Shown here: piece after piece, positions 21,292 through 27,687 of the stretch
Layout of the letters: each line of letters starts with the position of its first letter
How positions within the stretch are numbered: position 1 is the first letter of the stretch
Made by a program: the position numbers and the translations under genes
Notes under the pieces: model-generated
What the model was told of the DNA's origin: nothing
Databases searched by the model: none
The model's input: only the letters and a program-made list of their open reading frames with translations
Virus record (IMG/VR): IMGVR_UViG_3300035698_002302
Coordinates: 1 to 31,975 of that record
DNA length: 31,975 nucleotides
Origin: a virus
Strand: one strand, 5' to 3'

Positions 21292-21566
21292 TAACTTTCT
21301 ATCAAAGCACTACTAACAACTACCAGCCTAACATCGAAATCATCTGCGGAGATCTCGTCACTGACTGGATCGTCAAAAAGGAACTGAAGAGCAGACTGAA
21401 GACTCGCTTCGTTTGGGTTCACGATGGACTCCTGTATGAAGTCAAGAAGCAAGGCCGGAAAGACGAAGAGATGCGCGACTACATTGCCAAGCATCACTCC
21501 GACCGAAAGCTTCTGAACACGATGAAGTATGAAGACGCAGTCGCAATTTACAAGACATCAGCATAA
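21273..21566 (+). CDS. Hypothetical protein, first gene of plus operon, start unclear
   Basis: The frame from TTG 21273 encodes 97 residues; the part from about residue 20 looks like a real small protein (NIEIICGDLVTDWIVKKELK, then FVWVHDGLLYEVKKQGRKDE and LLNTMKYEDAVAIYKTSA). The TTG lies inside the predicted promoter, before its transcription start near 21297, and has no ribosome binding site, yet no ATG, GTG or TTG occurs in frame for the next 60 codons. Either another promoter feeds it or a rare start codon is used. Function unknown. Confidence 0.5.
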   Translation: MNDSVYLTFYQSTTNNYQPNIEIICGDLVTDWIVKKELKSRLKTRFVWVHDGLLYEVKKQGRKDEEMRDYIAKHHSDRKLLNTMKYEDAVAIYKTSA

Positions 21567-21577
21567 GGGGTACGACG

Positions 21578-22069
21578 ATGACCACATTCCAAGAATTTGT
21601 ATCAAGCCGCCGCGACACCAACGACGTATCTGAAGTGTCGGGCATGGACGAAGAACGCGCTGGGTTTATCTACTGCGATTCATTCTACATCGAGTTCGAT
21701 GCCGAGAATCCCGACAAGCCTTTCGTTGTTGTACTCGGCAGTGGCGAGTATGCGTTCGCAGAGATTCAATGCGCACAGCGTTACCTCTGGGACAACTTTG
21801 CCGAAGAGGAGATGAAGGCTTCCGCGACTGAAGTGAAGACACCTCACCACTTCGCTCGTGAAGCGTTCGACCTTCGTGATGACATTGAACAGGCGGAGTT
21901 CGGCAAGATCACTGTCGAGGACGTGACGAAGGAAGGCTACACCGTCTACCTTCCGGTTCGTGGCTACTTCGACGATCTTGGCGAAGATGAAAATGGGTGG
22001 AAAGACGGTAATTTGATAATCGAGGTTGCTGGCGAAAGCATCGACGATTACTACGCAAATTGGGAGTAA
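21578..22069 (+). CDS. Hypothetical acidic protein, 163 residues
   Basis: The start MTTFQEFVSSRRDTNDVSEV follows an AAGGGG ribosome binding site. The protein is strongly acidic (FAEEEMKASATEVKTPHHFA, then EDVTKEGYTVYLPVRGYFDD) and ends DDYYANWE. The C-terminal half looks like a beta fold. I do not recognise the family. Its acidity would suit a DNA-mimic or small anti-host protein, which is only a guess. The next gene starts three bases after its stop. Confidence 0.75.
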   Translation: MTTFQEFVSSRRDTNDVSEVSGMDEERAGFIYCDSFYIEFDAENPDKPFVVVLGSGEYAFAEIQCAQRYLWDNFAEEEMKASATEVKTPHHFAREAFDLRDDIEQAEFGKITVEDVTKEGYTVYLPVRGYFDDLGEDENGWKDGNLIIEVAGESIDDYYANWE

Positions 22070-22072
22070 GGC

Positions 22073-22375
22073 ATGTTTATTGAAGATCAGGTCCTGAACG
22101 TCTCGTTCGACTACATCGTCGAGAACCACGGCAAGATCACGCTGTTGGATCCGACATCACGTGCTGGTATCGAATGGCTCGCAGAGCGGATGCCAGCGGA
22201 CTGTCCGCGCTTTGGCAAGTTCGCCTACGCGGTCGACACGAACTTCGTGTTCGGCATTCTCAGCGCGATGGCTGAAGACGGCCTCATGTCTGAGAGCGAC
22301 TACGTCGCATCGATGCTCGAGCAGGAGAAGCAACACGCCGCTGCACACGCAGCTGACGAGGAGGAACTGGCATGA
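22073..22375 (+). CDS. Hypothetical protein, 100 residues
   Basis: MFIEDQVLNVSFDYIVENHG is followed by AGIEWLAERMPADCPRFGKF, a helix VDTNFVFGILSAMAEDGLMS and an acidic tail HAAAHAADEEELA. Compact, without Cys pairs or membrane segments. Its stop overlaps the next start (ATGA), so the two are translationally coupled. Function unknown. Confidence 0.72.
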   Translation: MFIEDQVLNVSFDYIVENHGKITLLDPTSRAGIEWLAERMPADCPRFGKFAYAVDTNFVFGILSAMAEDGLMSESDYVASMLEQEKQHAAAHAADEEELA

Positions 22376-22668
22376 AAAAGAAGCTCGCAATCTACGCCAT
22401 GAATGGCAAGGGCGAACACGTCATTGAAGTCATCGAGAATGCTGACGGCACTGACTGGCGAGAATCATACGACAGTGATTGGACACGTCTCACGGATCCG
22501 GTCGAGGTCGACTTCCCTGAGCGTCCACAGAGCATCGTCGTGCAGCACAAGGTCGATGCCATCAACCGGAAGATGGAGACAGAGAAGGTGGCTCACCTCG
22601 CTAGGATGGCGCAGCACCGAGCCGACCGTGCCAAGCTTCTCGCTCTGGAACACATCCCAGACGAATAG
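22372..22668 (+). CDS. Hypothetical protein, 98 residues
   Basis: ATG 22372 overlaps the upstream stop. MKKKLAIYAMNGKGEHVIEV is a beta-type start; PQSIVVQHKVDAINRKMETE followed by RMAQHRADRAKLLALEHIPD is a long basic helix. Possibly nucleic-acid binding because of the Arg/Lys helix, but no family was recognised. A 78-base untranslated gap follows before the SSB-like gene. Confidence 0.7.
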   Translation: MKKKLAIYAMNGKGEHVIEVIENADGTDWRESYDSDWTRLTDPVEVDFPERPQSIVVQHKVDAINRKMETEKVAHLARMAQHRADRAKLLALEHIPDE

Positions 22669-22697
22669 TTCAGCTGATGATGACCTGAATGGTCGAA

Positions 22698-22711
22698 ACG
22701 CCGTGAGGCGT
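22698..22711 (+). promoter_or_regulatory. Small hairpin in the leader of the SSB-like gene
   Basis: ACGCC (22698-22702) pairs with GGCGT (22707-22711) around a GTGA tetraloop. It lies 35 bases before ATG 22747, in the 78-base gap between genes. No T tract follows, so it is not a terminator; a translational operator or mRNA stabiliser for the SSB-like gene is possible. Confidence 0.3.
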
Positions 22712-22746
22712 CCTGAACAGAACCCAAAAAAATCGAGGAGATTAAA

Positions 22747-23412
22747 ATGGGATTAGTAGCGAAAGACAGTGGCGGTGGCGACTTTGAGCCATTACCCGCA
22801 GGAACGTATGCAGCGCGATGTGTGAGCGTTGTCGACATCGGTATTCAACAGACAGCATTCGGCGGCAAGGAGAAGGTCTATCTCGGCTTTGAAGTGCCTG
22901 AAGAGCGCGTCAAGTGGAAGGACAAGGACGGCAAGGAACTTGAAGGTCCAGCGTTCATTGGGAGCCGCTACACGCTCTCGATCAATCCGAAGTCCATTCT
23001 CGGTCAGCACCTGACCTCATGGCGCGGCAAGCCCTTCACGGAAGAGGAGCGAGCGGGATTCGACCTGTTCACGATCTTGGGAGCGCCGTGCATGATCAGC
23101 GTGATTCACGCCGAGAAGAACAACAAGACGTACGCCAACATCGAGGGCATCATGCGCCTTCCCAAGGGTATGACAGCGCCACCGGCAGAGACCGACCTGA
23201 TTGCGTACACGCCCAACGACAACGACAAGATCCAGAACTTCGAGAAGCTGCCTGAGTGGCTGCAGAAGCTCTGCAAGGAAGGTCACGGCAAGGCTGCTGA
23301 CTATCCGACGTCACAGTCGCAACAGTCGCCGAATCCAGAATCACAGTCGCAAAACCCAGCTGATTATTTCGAAAACCCAGCTGATTATTTCGACGATGAC
23401 ATCCCATTCTGA
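22747..23412 (+). CDS. Single-stranded DNA-binding-like protein
   Basis: The 221-residue protein starts MGLVAKDSGGGDFEPLPAGT, after a GAGGAG ribosome binding site. The N-terminal 140 residues look like a beta barrel (YAARCVSVVDIGIQQTAF, then KEKVYLGFEVPEERVKWKDK and CMISVIHAEKNNKTYANIEG). It continues to a disordered Gln/Ser/Pro/Asn linker (190-215) and ends DDDIPF, the short acidic tip that recruits partner proteins in bacterial and phage SSBs. The family is probably one of the small phage SSB groups rather than classical Ssb. It lies beside a 3'-5' exonuclease, consistent with replication or recombination. Confidence 0.72.
   Translation: MGLVAKDSGGGDFEPLPAGTYAARCVSVVDIGIQQTAFGGKEKVYLGFEVPEERVKWKDKDGKELEGPAFIGSRYTLSINPKSILGQHLTSWRGKPFTEEERAGFDLFTILGAPCMISVIHAEKNNKTYANIEGIMRLPKGMTAPPAETDLIAYTPNDNDKIQNFEKLPEWLQKLCKEGHGKAADYPTSQSQQSPNPESQSQNPADYFENPADYFDDDIPF
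23353..23394 (+). repeat. Tandem 21-bp repeat in the SSB-like tail
   Basis: Two consecutive 21-base units, differing only in the last base, encode NPADYFE and NPADYFD immediately before the acidic tip. A looser Ser-Gln repeat (SQSQQSPNPESQSQ) lies just upstream. Such repeats change linker length by slippage. Confidence 0.9.
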
Positions 23413-23518
23413 CCCCCCGTCAGATAGCAGCGAGGCTTTGGTAGGTTTCCTTGTTGGCTGGTTTTTGCCCACCAGTGCTGCGCAACGGGCTTTCAATTTC
23501 ATTAGGAGCATGGCATGA
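23396..23518 (+). CDS. Small membrane-protein-like frame, 40 residues
   Basis: ATG 23396 lies inside the end of the SSB-like gene and the stop overlaps the exonuclease start (ATGA at 23515), the standard coupling of this genome. The peptide MTSHSDPPSDSSEALVGFLV has a hydrophobic segment LVGFLVGWFLP (15-25) and a basic end. The ribosome binding site is weak. It fills an otherwise empty 102-base gap. Confidence 0.45.
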   Translation: MTSHSDPPSDSSEALVGFLVGWFLPTSAAQRAFNFIRSMA

Positions 23519-24198
23519 CACTCAAAACATTTTTGGATCTGGAAACGATTCCTGATCAGCGCCCAGACGCGTTCGACCGTTATCTCGAGAAGGTATCGCC
23601 ACCTGGCAACTACAAAAAACAGGAAACCATCGACGAATGGATGGCGAAGAACGCCGAAGCCGTCGCTGCCGGGGAGTACCGCAAGACGGCGCTGTCGGGT
23701 TTGCATGGCGAGATCTGTGCAATCGGTTATGCGTTCGAGGACGGCGATGCCGTGTCTCTGGTCAGGATGAGAGACGAGAGCGAGGTAGATCTGCTGCTTG
23801 AGTTTTGCGAGGCCGTCAAAAAGAATCAGTTCCAGAAAGACGGTCAGTACAACAACATCGAGTGGATTGGCCACAACGTCATCGACTTCGACTTGCGCTT
23901 CCTGCTGCAGCGAATGCTGGTCAACCGGATCTCGAAGCGCGTTCGTCCGTTCATCCCTGCTGACGCTCGACATGGCTCAGGACGGGTTTTTGATACGATG
24001 AAAGCGTGGGCTGGTTGGCGCGGATACGTGAAGCAGGACGATCTGTGCGAAGCCTTCGGTATTGAGACCAAGGGCGAGATGGACGGCAGCAAGATTTTTG
24101 ACGCGTGGCTGTTAGGCGAGACCGACAAGATCCACGAGTACAACATCCACGACGTTGAAACAGTGCGTCGGCTTTATAATCTGATGGAGGTGGAATAA
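23515..24198 (+). CDS. PolB-type 3'-5' exonuclease (DNA_pol_B_exo2-like)
   Basis: The 227-residue protein shows the three exonuclease motifs of the DnaQ-like fold: Exo I FLDLET (Asp8, Glu10), Exo II IGHNVIDFDLRFL (118-130) and Exo III YNIHDVETVRRLY (209-221). The predicted family consists of stand-alone exonucleases related to the proofreading domain of B-family DNA polymerases. Likely role: removing 3' ends during phage DNA replication, repair or recombination together with the neighbouring SSB-like protein. No polymerase is encoded in the window. Confidence 0.87.
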   Translation: MTLKTFLDLETIPDQRPDAFDRYLEKVSPPGNYKKQETIDEWMAKNAEAVAAGEYRKTALSGLHGEICAIGYAFEDGDAVSLVRMRDESEVDLLLEFCEAVKKNQFQKDGQYNNIEWIGHNVIDFDLRFLLQRMLVNRISKRVRPFIPADARHGSGRVFDTMKAWAGWRGYVKQDDLCEAFGIETKGEMDGSKIFDAWLLGETDKIHEYNIHDVETVRRLYNLMEVE

Positions 24199-24314
24199 TG
24201 TGGACTGACATGGAAAAGGGAATTGCGAACATCGTTTGGGGCTTGATCGTTGGAGCCGCATTTATTGGCGCATTGCTATTGTTCGTCGACTTTGCGATGA
24301 GAACAGTCTCTTGA
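24198..24314 (+). CDS. Tiny single-pass membrane protein, 38 residues
   Basis: ATG 24198 overlaps the exonuclease stop as TAATG, behind GGAGG. The peptide has one clear transmembrane helix (IVWGLIVGAAFIGALLLFV, residues 12-30) with a short acidic start and a basic end. Its stop overlaps the TTG of the methyltransferase remnant. Phages often carry such peptides; function unknown. Confidence 0.68.
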   Translation: MWTDMEKGIANIVWGLIVGAAFIGALLLFVDFAMRTVS

Positions 24315-24400
24315 AATACCTGAGTGTTTGTTCAGGCATCGAAGCGGCGACCGTGGCATGGCACGAACTCGGATGGAGTCCTGTCGCCTTGGCTGTATAG
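24311..24400 (+). pseudogene. Remnant of a C5 cytosine DNA methyltransferase (first 29 codons)
   Basis: TTG 24311 overlaps the preceding stop (TTGA). The frame reads (M)KYLSVCSGIEAATVAWHELG then WSPVALAV and a TAG at 24398. The LSVCSGIEAATVAW block is the N-terminal SAM-binding motif of phage-type Dcm enzymes (usual form SVCSGIEAATVAWHPLGW). A working enzyme is about 300 or more residues and needs a PCQ loop, ENV and QRR motifs; none is present. Sequence after the TAG belongs to an unrelated small protein, so an internal deletion joined two genes and removed the enzyme body. Confidence 0.82.
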
Positions 24401-24636
24401 GGTTTACCGAGGAACATACCTGCGAAGGCTGGGATGCTTTTCAGCAGATGAAAGCGGAGAAAGATAAGTGCCAAAGTTGCGTTGTCAAGGACCAGCGCAT
24501 CGCCGCGCTTGAGGGACAGATTCGCCAAATTCACTGGACAACAGGCCACGAGCTCCTGACTTATGAGGCAGTTATCACGGAAATCATTTCGTTGTGCGAT
24601 GAAGCGCTGGAGACAAAGGAGAAAAACGATGGGTGA
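24373..24636 (+). CDS. Hypothetical helical protein, possibly 5'-truncated by the methyltransferase deletion
   Basis: From ATG 24373 the frame gives 87 residues; the reliable part begins after about 24400 (GFTEEHTCEGWDAFQQMKAE, then KDKCQSCVVKDQRIAALEGQ and a Glu/Lys tail). A CxxC (KCQSC) lies in a coiled-coil-like helix. The first residues come from the out-of-frame methyltransferase remnant and the ATG has no ribosome binding site, so the original start was probably lost in the deletion. Last gene of the plus operon; it converges with the minus-strand gene ending at 24670. Confidence 0.5.
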   Translation: MESCRLGCIGFTEEHTCEGWDAFQQMKAEKDKCQSCVVKDQRIAALEGQIRQIHWTTGHELLTYEAVITEIISLCDEALETKEKNDG

Positions 24637-24669
24637 AGAGACGAGCTAATTCCTCCAGCGAAATAAGGC

Positions 24670-25158
24670 TTAGTCTTCAGTAGCAGGGTCAAGCTGGCTT
24701 TGTATCCAGCGCCGACTGCCGTGTTCGTCCATCAGACCCTGCTCTTTTTCTATCCAGCGCAGACTCTCTTCAATCCGGCCAAGATCTCGAGCCAGTTCAA
24801 GCTCGCGCTCGAATGCTGCTTTCAGCTCTTCGGCGTTTTCCATCGCTCGGATGCGAACGGGATCTGTCTGCAATGCAACGAACGTCAGCATCGCGCCAAT
24901 GGTCACAATCAACAGTGAGCCTAATGCGATCCAGTTTGTCGGTCGGGAATTTCTCTCGGTTGTTCGCTCTTGCTGCTCACTGAGCCGATTGAGAGCGTTG
25001 TTGATGTGATCAAAACCGGATCGCATAGACTCTGCGAGTGCGGCCACGTTAGCTTCGGTCGCTGTCGATTGACGAGCGAGTTCGCTGATGAGACCGCTCT
25101 GTTCATCGAGTCGATTCCATACAGAACTTTTTGATCGAGAGTCGTCATTGTCAGTCAT
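24670..25158 (-). CDS. Single-pass membrane protein with coiled coils, 162 residues
   Basis: ATG 25158 overlaps the upstream stop by eight bases and begins MTDNDDSRSKSSVWNRLDEQ; the longer frame to 25194 overlaps more of the previous gene. Residues 15-70 form a polar helix (SELARQSTATEANVAALAES), residues 77-97 a transmembrane segment (IALGSLLIVTIGAMLTFVAL) and the rest a charged helix ending with RRWIQSQLDPATED. Last gene of the lysis block. Holin, antiholin or signal-sensing roles are possible; it is similar in layout to phage proteins described as haemolysin XhlA-like, without clear identity. Confidence 0.65.
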   Translation of the reverse strand: MTDNDDSRSKSSVWNRLDEQSGLISELARQSTATEANVAALAESMRSGFDHINNALNRLSEQQERTTERNSRPTNWIALGSLLIVTIGAMLTFVALQTDPVRIRAMENAEELKAAFERELELARDLGRIEESLRWIEKEQGLMDEHGSRRWIQSQLDPATED

Positions 25159-25495
25159 CGAATCTTGAACATTGTAGGATCGCCATCTTTTCACGGAGAC
25201 GTCGGATGTCCTCGTCCAGGTCGGGATCGGTTATGCCGTCCTCTGCCAGATTATGCTGCTCCCTCAATAAATCCCTGAGCTCTCCGTCGTACTCGTCGCA
25301 CTTCCATTCGTCGCGAAACGCCTTGACCTCGCCCACGGTCTCAGCCCGAAGCGATTCGATGTCCAGTTCGTGTTGGGTTGGGGTTGTCCAGCCGACCTTC
25401 GGCCACGCATCGAGCGCTGCGCTGGCGTACCCCATGATTGCGATGCCGCCGATGATGATTGCGCCAATCGTCAATTGCTTACTCTTCAGTTCCAT
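25151..25495 (-). CDS. N-terminally anchored membrane protein, 114 residues
   Basis: MELKSKQLTIGAIIIGGIAI contains a hydrophobic helix (about 9-28), followed by a charged helical domain (LRAETVGEVKAFRDEWKCDE, then EDIRRLREKMAILQ). The start overlaps the Rz1 gene by 17 bases. Topology and location are like a third small lysis-associated protein. Function unknown. Confidence 0.65.
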   Translation of the reverse strand: MELKSKQLTIGAIIIGGIAIMGYASAALDAWPKVGWTTPTQHELDIESLRAETVGEVKAFRDEWKCDEYDGELRDLLREQHNLAEDGITDPDLDEDIRRLREKMAILQCSRFDD

Positions 25496-25763
25496 CAGGA
25501 TCTCCCAAGCTTCGTATGCCGCCGAGCTTTCCGTTCAGGCGGTCAATTGTCGCACGGTCTTCTCCCATGATTTCGATCAATTTGCCATAAGTAGCAGCCT
25601 CTGGGATGGCCTGCTTTGCTTCCGGGGTGGTCAGATCCTCTGGAACGTCACGGTACTGGACGCGCACGACCTCCTGGATGACCGGAACCGGGATAGATTC
25701 GGTGCTACCGCAGGCTGTTAAGAACAGCAGCAGGCACAGCAGTGTCAATGCATGCGTTCTCAC
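25479..25763 (-). CDS. Rz1-like outer-membrane spanin (o-spanin lipoprotein)
   Basis: The 94-residue product has a signal sequence (MRTHALTLLCLLLFLTAC) with a lipobox LTAC at 15-18, so Cys18 would be lipidated and held in the outer membrane. It is rich in Pro/Val early (SIPVPVIQEVVRVQYRDVPE). The gene overlaps the Rz-like gene out of frame by 59 bases, as in overlapping spanin pairs. With the i-spanin it fuses inner and outer membranes in the last step of lysis. Confidence 0.82.
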   Translation of the reverse strand: MRTHALTLLCLLLFLTACGSTESIPVPVIQEVVRVQYRDVPEDLTTPEAKQAIPEAATYGKLIEIMGEDRATIDRLNGKLGGIRSLGDPDGTEE

Positions 25764-26070
25764 TTGCGACCTCCCTCACGACGGTTCTGACCCTCTCAGG
25801 GCGATTCTCAGCCTCTCTGGCGGCTTCTTGGGCGATCTGCCTCGCCCTTGTCTCAGATCTGATGTTCTGTTCGAGCTGGGCAATCCTGCGCTCGTATGCA
25901 GCCTTCTCAGCCTCTGCCAGCGCTGCAGTCGCCTCTCGAGCCGCTGCCTCGACCTTGGTGTTGCAGGCCTCGCGCTCCTCGCCAATCTTCTCAGTGGCGT
26001 TCAGCAGCAGCAGTCCCAACGCCACAGCACCGACGTATCCGCCGGCAGTGATGGCCAGGTTGCCGATCAT
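25705..26070 (-). CDS. Rz-like inner-membrane spanin (i-spanin)
   Basis: The 121-residue product has one N-terminal transmembrane helix (YVGAVALGLLLLN, about 12-24) followed by a long periplasmic coiled coil (AAREATAALAEAEKAAYERR, then IAQLEQNIRSETRARQIAQE) and a short C-terminal tail with Cys111, the layout of Rz. ATG 26070 overlaps the upstream stop as ATGA. Partner: Rz1-like protein overlapping its 3' end. Confidence 0.82.
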   Translation of the reverse strand: MIGNLAITAGGYVGAVALGLLLLNATEKIGEEREACNTKVEAAAREATAALAEAEKAAYERRIAQLEQNIRSETRARQIAQEAAREAENRPERVRTVVREVASENACIDTAVPAAVLNSLR

Positions 26071-26309
26071 GAGATCTCGCCGTCATCCGGTCGAATGTTC
26101 AGCGCCTCGGTGAGATCCTGACCAATGAACGGCAGGACAGCGGCTATCGCCTTGGTCTGCGTCGACAGCGCCCAAACGATTGAGATCCACCACAGGAAGC
26201 CTGCAGTCTTGTCGACCTCGGGCTTGCGGATGAATCGATAGGCCGCGTAAATCATCGCCAGACCAAACAGCGTGAACGGCATCAGAAGAACCAAAACCAG
26301 AGTCGCCAT
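26067..26309 (-). CDS. Two-pass small membrane protein (holin/antiholin candidate), 80 residues
   Basis: ATG 26309 overlaps the upstream stop as TAATG; the longer frame is shadow. Two hydrophobic segments are visible: VLVLLMPFTLFGLAMIYAAY (about 4-23) and FLWWISIVWALS (about 36-48). The C-terminus is acidic (DDGEIS). Genes of this size before the spanins are frequently holins or their antagonists. Confidence 0.65.
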   Translation of the reverse strand: MATLVLVLLMPFTLFGLAMIYAAYRFIRKPEVDKTAGFLWWISIVWALSTQTKAIAAVLPFIGQDLTEALNIRPDDGEIS

Positions 26310-26557
26310 TACCACCACCCTATGAAGTGACCGAAAAGCCAAAGTGACAGGCCGTAAAAACTGCCCCGGCGCAACCGCATCCCGTTGGACTGCAGCTCAC
26401 CAGAGCGCTTCGAGAAGCCAAAGATGTAGCGCACGACCTCAGTCAGCGTGTCACCATCTTTCTTGTTGAACAGCGCCCTAAACTCGATGCCGAGGAACAG
26501 ACCAAACCACAGCACCCATCCCGATGCGTCAGACCAGACCTGAGCAAAGACTTCCAT
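26309..26557 (-). CDS. Small membrane-associated protein, 82 residues
   Basis: ATG 26557 overlaps the upstream stop as TGATG. Hydrophobic stretches lie at about 14-24 (GWVLWFGLFLG) and 66-82 (FYGLSLWLFGHFIGWW), separated by a basic middle. Not recognised as a known family. One of three consecutive small membrane genes, any of which may be holin. Confidence 0.6.
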   Translation of the reverse strand: MEVFAQVWSDASGWVLWFGLFLGIEFRALFNKKDGDTLTEVVRYIFGFSKRSGELQSNGMRLRRGSFYGLSLWLFGHFIGWW

Positions 26558-26826
26558 CAGCCTGAACCCTTCCCGCTGAAGCTGTTAGCAGCCGCACCAG
26601 TCACGATTGCCGTGTAGATGGTCAAGGAGCCGTCCATGTACAAACCGGCAGCGCCACCGACCGCGTAGAACACGACCATAAAAGTCTTGTACGGATTCGC
26701 CGTGAGGTACTTCTTCAGACTGAACGTCTTGTCAGTCTCACGCTGCTCGATGACCTTCTTCACAATGTGTGCGCAGATGCCAATCAGCAGCCCAAAGGCG
26801 ATGAGTGCAAAGTCGATCGATGTCAT
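26557..26826 (-). CDS. Three-segment membrane protein, likely holin, 89 residues
   Basis: MTSIDFALIAFGLLIGICAH begins the first transmembrane segment (5-22), PYKTFMVVFYAVGGAAGLYM the second (44-64) and LTIYTAIVTGAAANSF the third (68-83). Short, with a basic loop between TM1 and TM2; this is the class I holin pattern. ATG 26826 has a GGAG eight bases upstream, and it is the first of the membrane genes after the endolysin and Fn3-like genes. Confidence 0.62.
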   Translation of the reverse strand: MTSIDFALIAFGLLIGICAHIVKKVIEQRETDKTFSLKKYLTANPYKTFMVVFYAVGGAAGLYMDGSLTIYTAIVTGAAANSFSGKGSG

Positions 26827-26870
26827 GGTCTATCTCCAAAATGCGCAACCGGGTCGGCGGCGCGGCGGTA

Positions 26871-27227
26871 CTACTGGACTGCAAAGACCGGTGGCTTCGG
26901 CGTTCCCGGTTCGACAGTAAAATTTACAGGATTCGACTCCACCGACTCGACACCCAAAACGGTCACCGTTGTGGCGCTACAAGCATACGAACCCGGCGCG
27001 AAAGTGTCTGGCGGCGTCTCGTAACTGTTGGTGTTCAGCGGCTCATTCGGAATCGTTGCCAGCAAGCTGCCGTCACAGTAGATGCGATACTCAGCGATGT
27101 CTTCCTGTGCAAGTGGCGAGTCATCGTCGTACTCGGTCGGCGGTTGCCATGTGAAGGTCTTCTCGCCCACTGCCCACGTTACCGTGAGAGGCAGGATCAA
27201 AAGCATTGCGATCAGTAATCGTTTCAC
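26871..27227 (-). CDS. Secreted fibronectin type III-like protein, 118 residues
   Basis: GTG 27227 overlaps the endolysin stop as GTGA. The start (M)KRLLIAMLLILPLTVTWAVG is a typical signal peptide. The mature part FTWQPPTEYDDDSPLAQED, then IAEYRIYCDGSLLATIP and SYACSATTVTVLGVESVESN, is an Fn3-like beta sandwich; Cys residues may form a disulfide in the periplasm. Placement between endolysin and holin candidates links it to lysis or to an exported phage function such as exclusion. Function unknown. Confidence 0.75.
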   Translation of the reverse strand: MKRLLIAMLLILPLTVTWAVGEKTFTWQPPTEYDDDSPLAQEDIAEYRIYCDGSLLATIPNEPLNTNSYETPPDTFAPGSYACSATTVTVLGVESVESNPVNFTVEPGTPKPPVFAVQ

Positions 27228-27676
27228 GTCCACTCTCCTGTAGCCATTGCCTGAACCAATCGATGCGCACGTCGACCAGTCTGTCGAAACCATCTGCTGT
27301 CCTGCATCTCGAGTGCAGCAGACTCAAATTGTCCTGCCTTGATCGCGCCAATCGTTTTCACGAAAGACGTGAAGCGCGGCTTGCCCATGTTGAACAGCAT
27401 GTCAACGATGACCAGCTTGCGAACCTCATCGAGACCAGCAAAGAATTCGAGTGACTCAGCGTCCTTGGTTGCGATCTCCAAGTCGTTTGCCAAAAGCATC
27501 TGCGCTTCTTTTTCGGTAATCCCACGATCTGTCAGGTTGCGACCAACGCCGATGGTGAGTTTCCCCACCGTGTCTTCGTAGGGGAATGTGCGAACACCCT
27601 CCGCCCACGTCACGTGCTGAAGTAGCGCCTGCGAAAAATCGAATTCTTTCTCTGGTGCTTCGGTTTTATTATTCAT
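27224..27676 (-). CDS. Endolysin, T4 lysozyme-like GH24 muramidase
   Basis: The 150-residue protein keeps the GH24 catalytic triad spacing Glu-8x-Asp-5x-Thr: Glu26 in VTWAEGVRTFPYEDTVGKLT, Asp35 and Thr41, followed by IGVGRNLTDRGIT and an NMGKPRFTSF helix with AALEMQDSRWFRQTGRRAHR. It cuts the glycan strands of peptidoglycan. There is no signal peptide or SAR helix at the N-terminus, so release probably depends on a holin. A strong AAAGGAG precedes ATG 27676. Confidence 0.92.
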   Translation of the reverse strand: MNNKTEAPEKEFDFSQALLQHVTWAEGVRTFPYEDTVGKLTIGVGRNLTDRGITEKEAQMLLANDLEIATKDAESLEFFAGLDEVRKLVIVDMLFNMGKPRFTSFVKTIGAIKAGQFESAALEMQDSRWFRQTGRRAHRLVQAMATGEWT

Positions 27677-27687
27677 GCCATACTCCT

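Noticed and set aside
24328-24372. Coding start at ATG 24328 for the last plus-strand gene
   Set aside because: The first 24 codons are the shifted frame of the methyltransferase remnant, so they are not original coding sequence.
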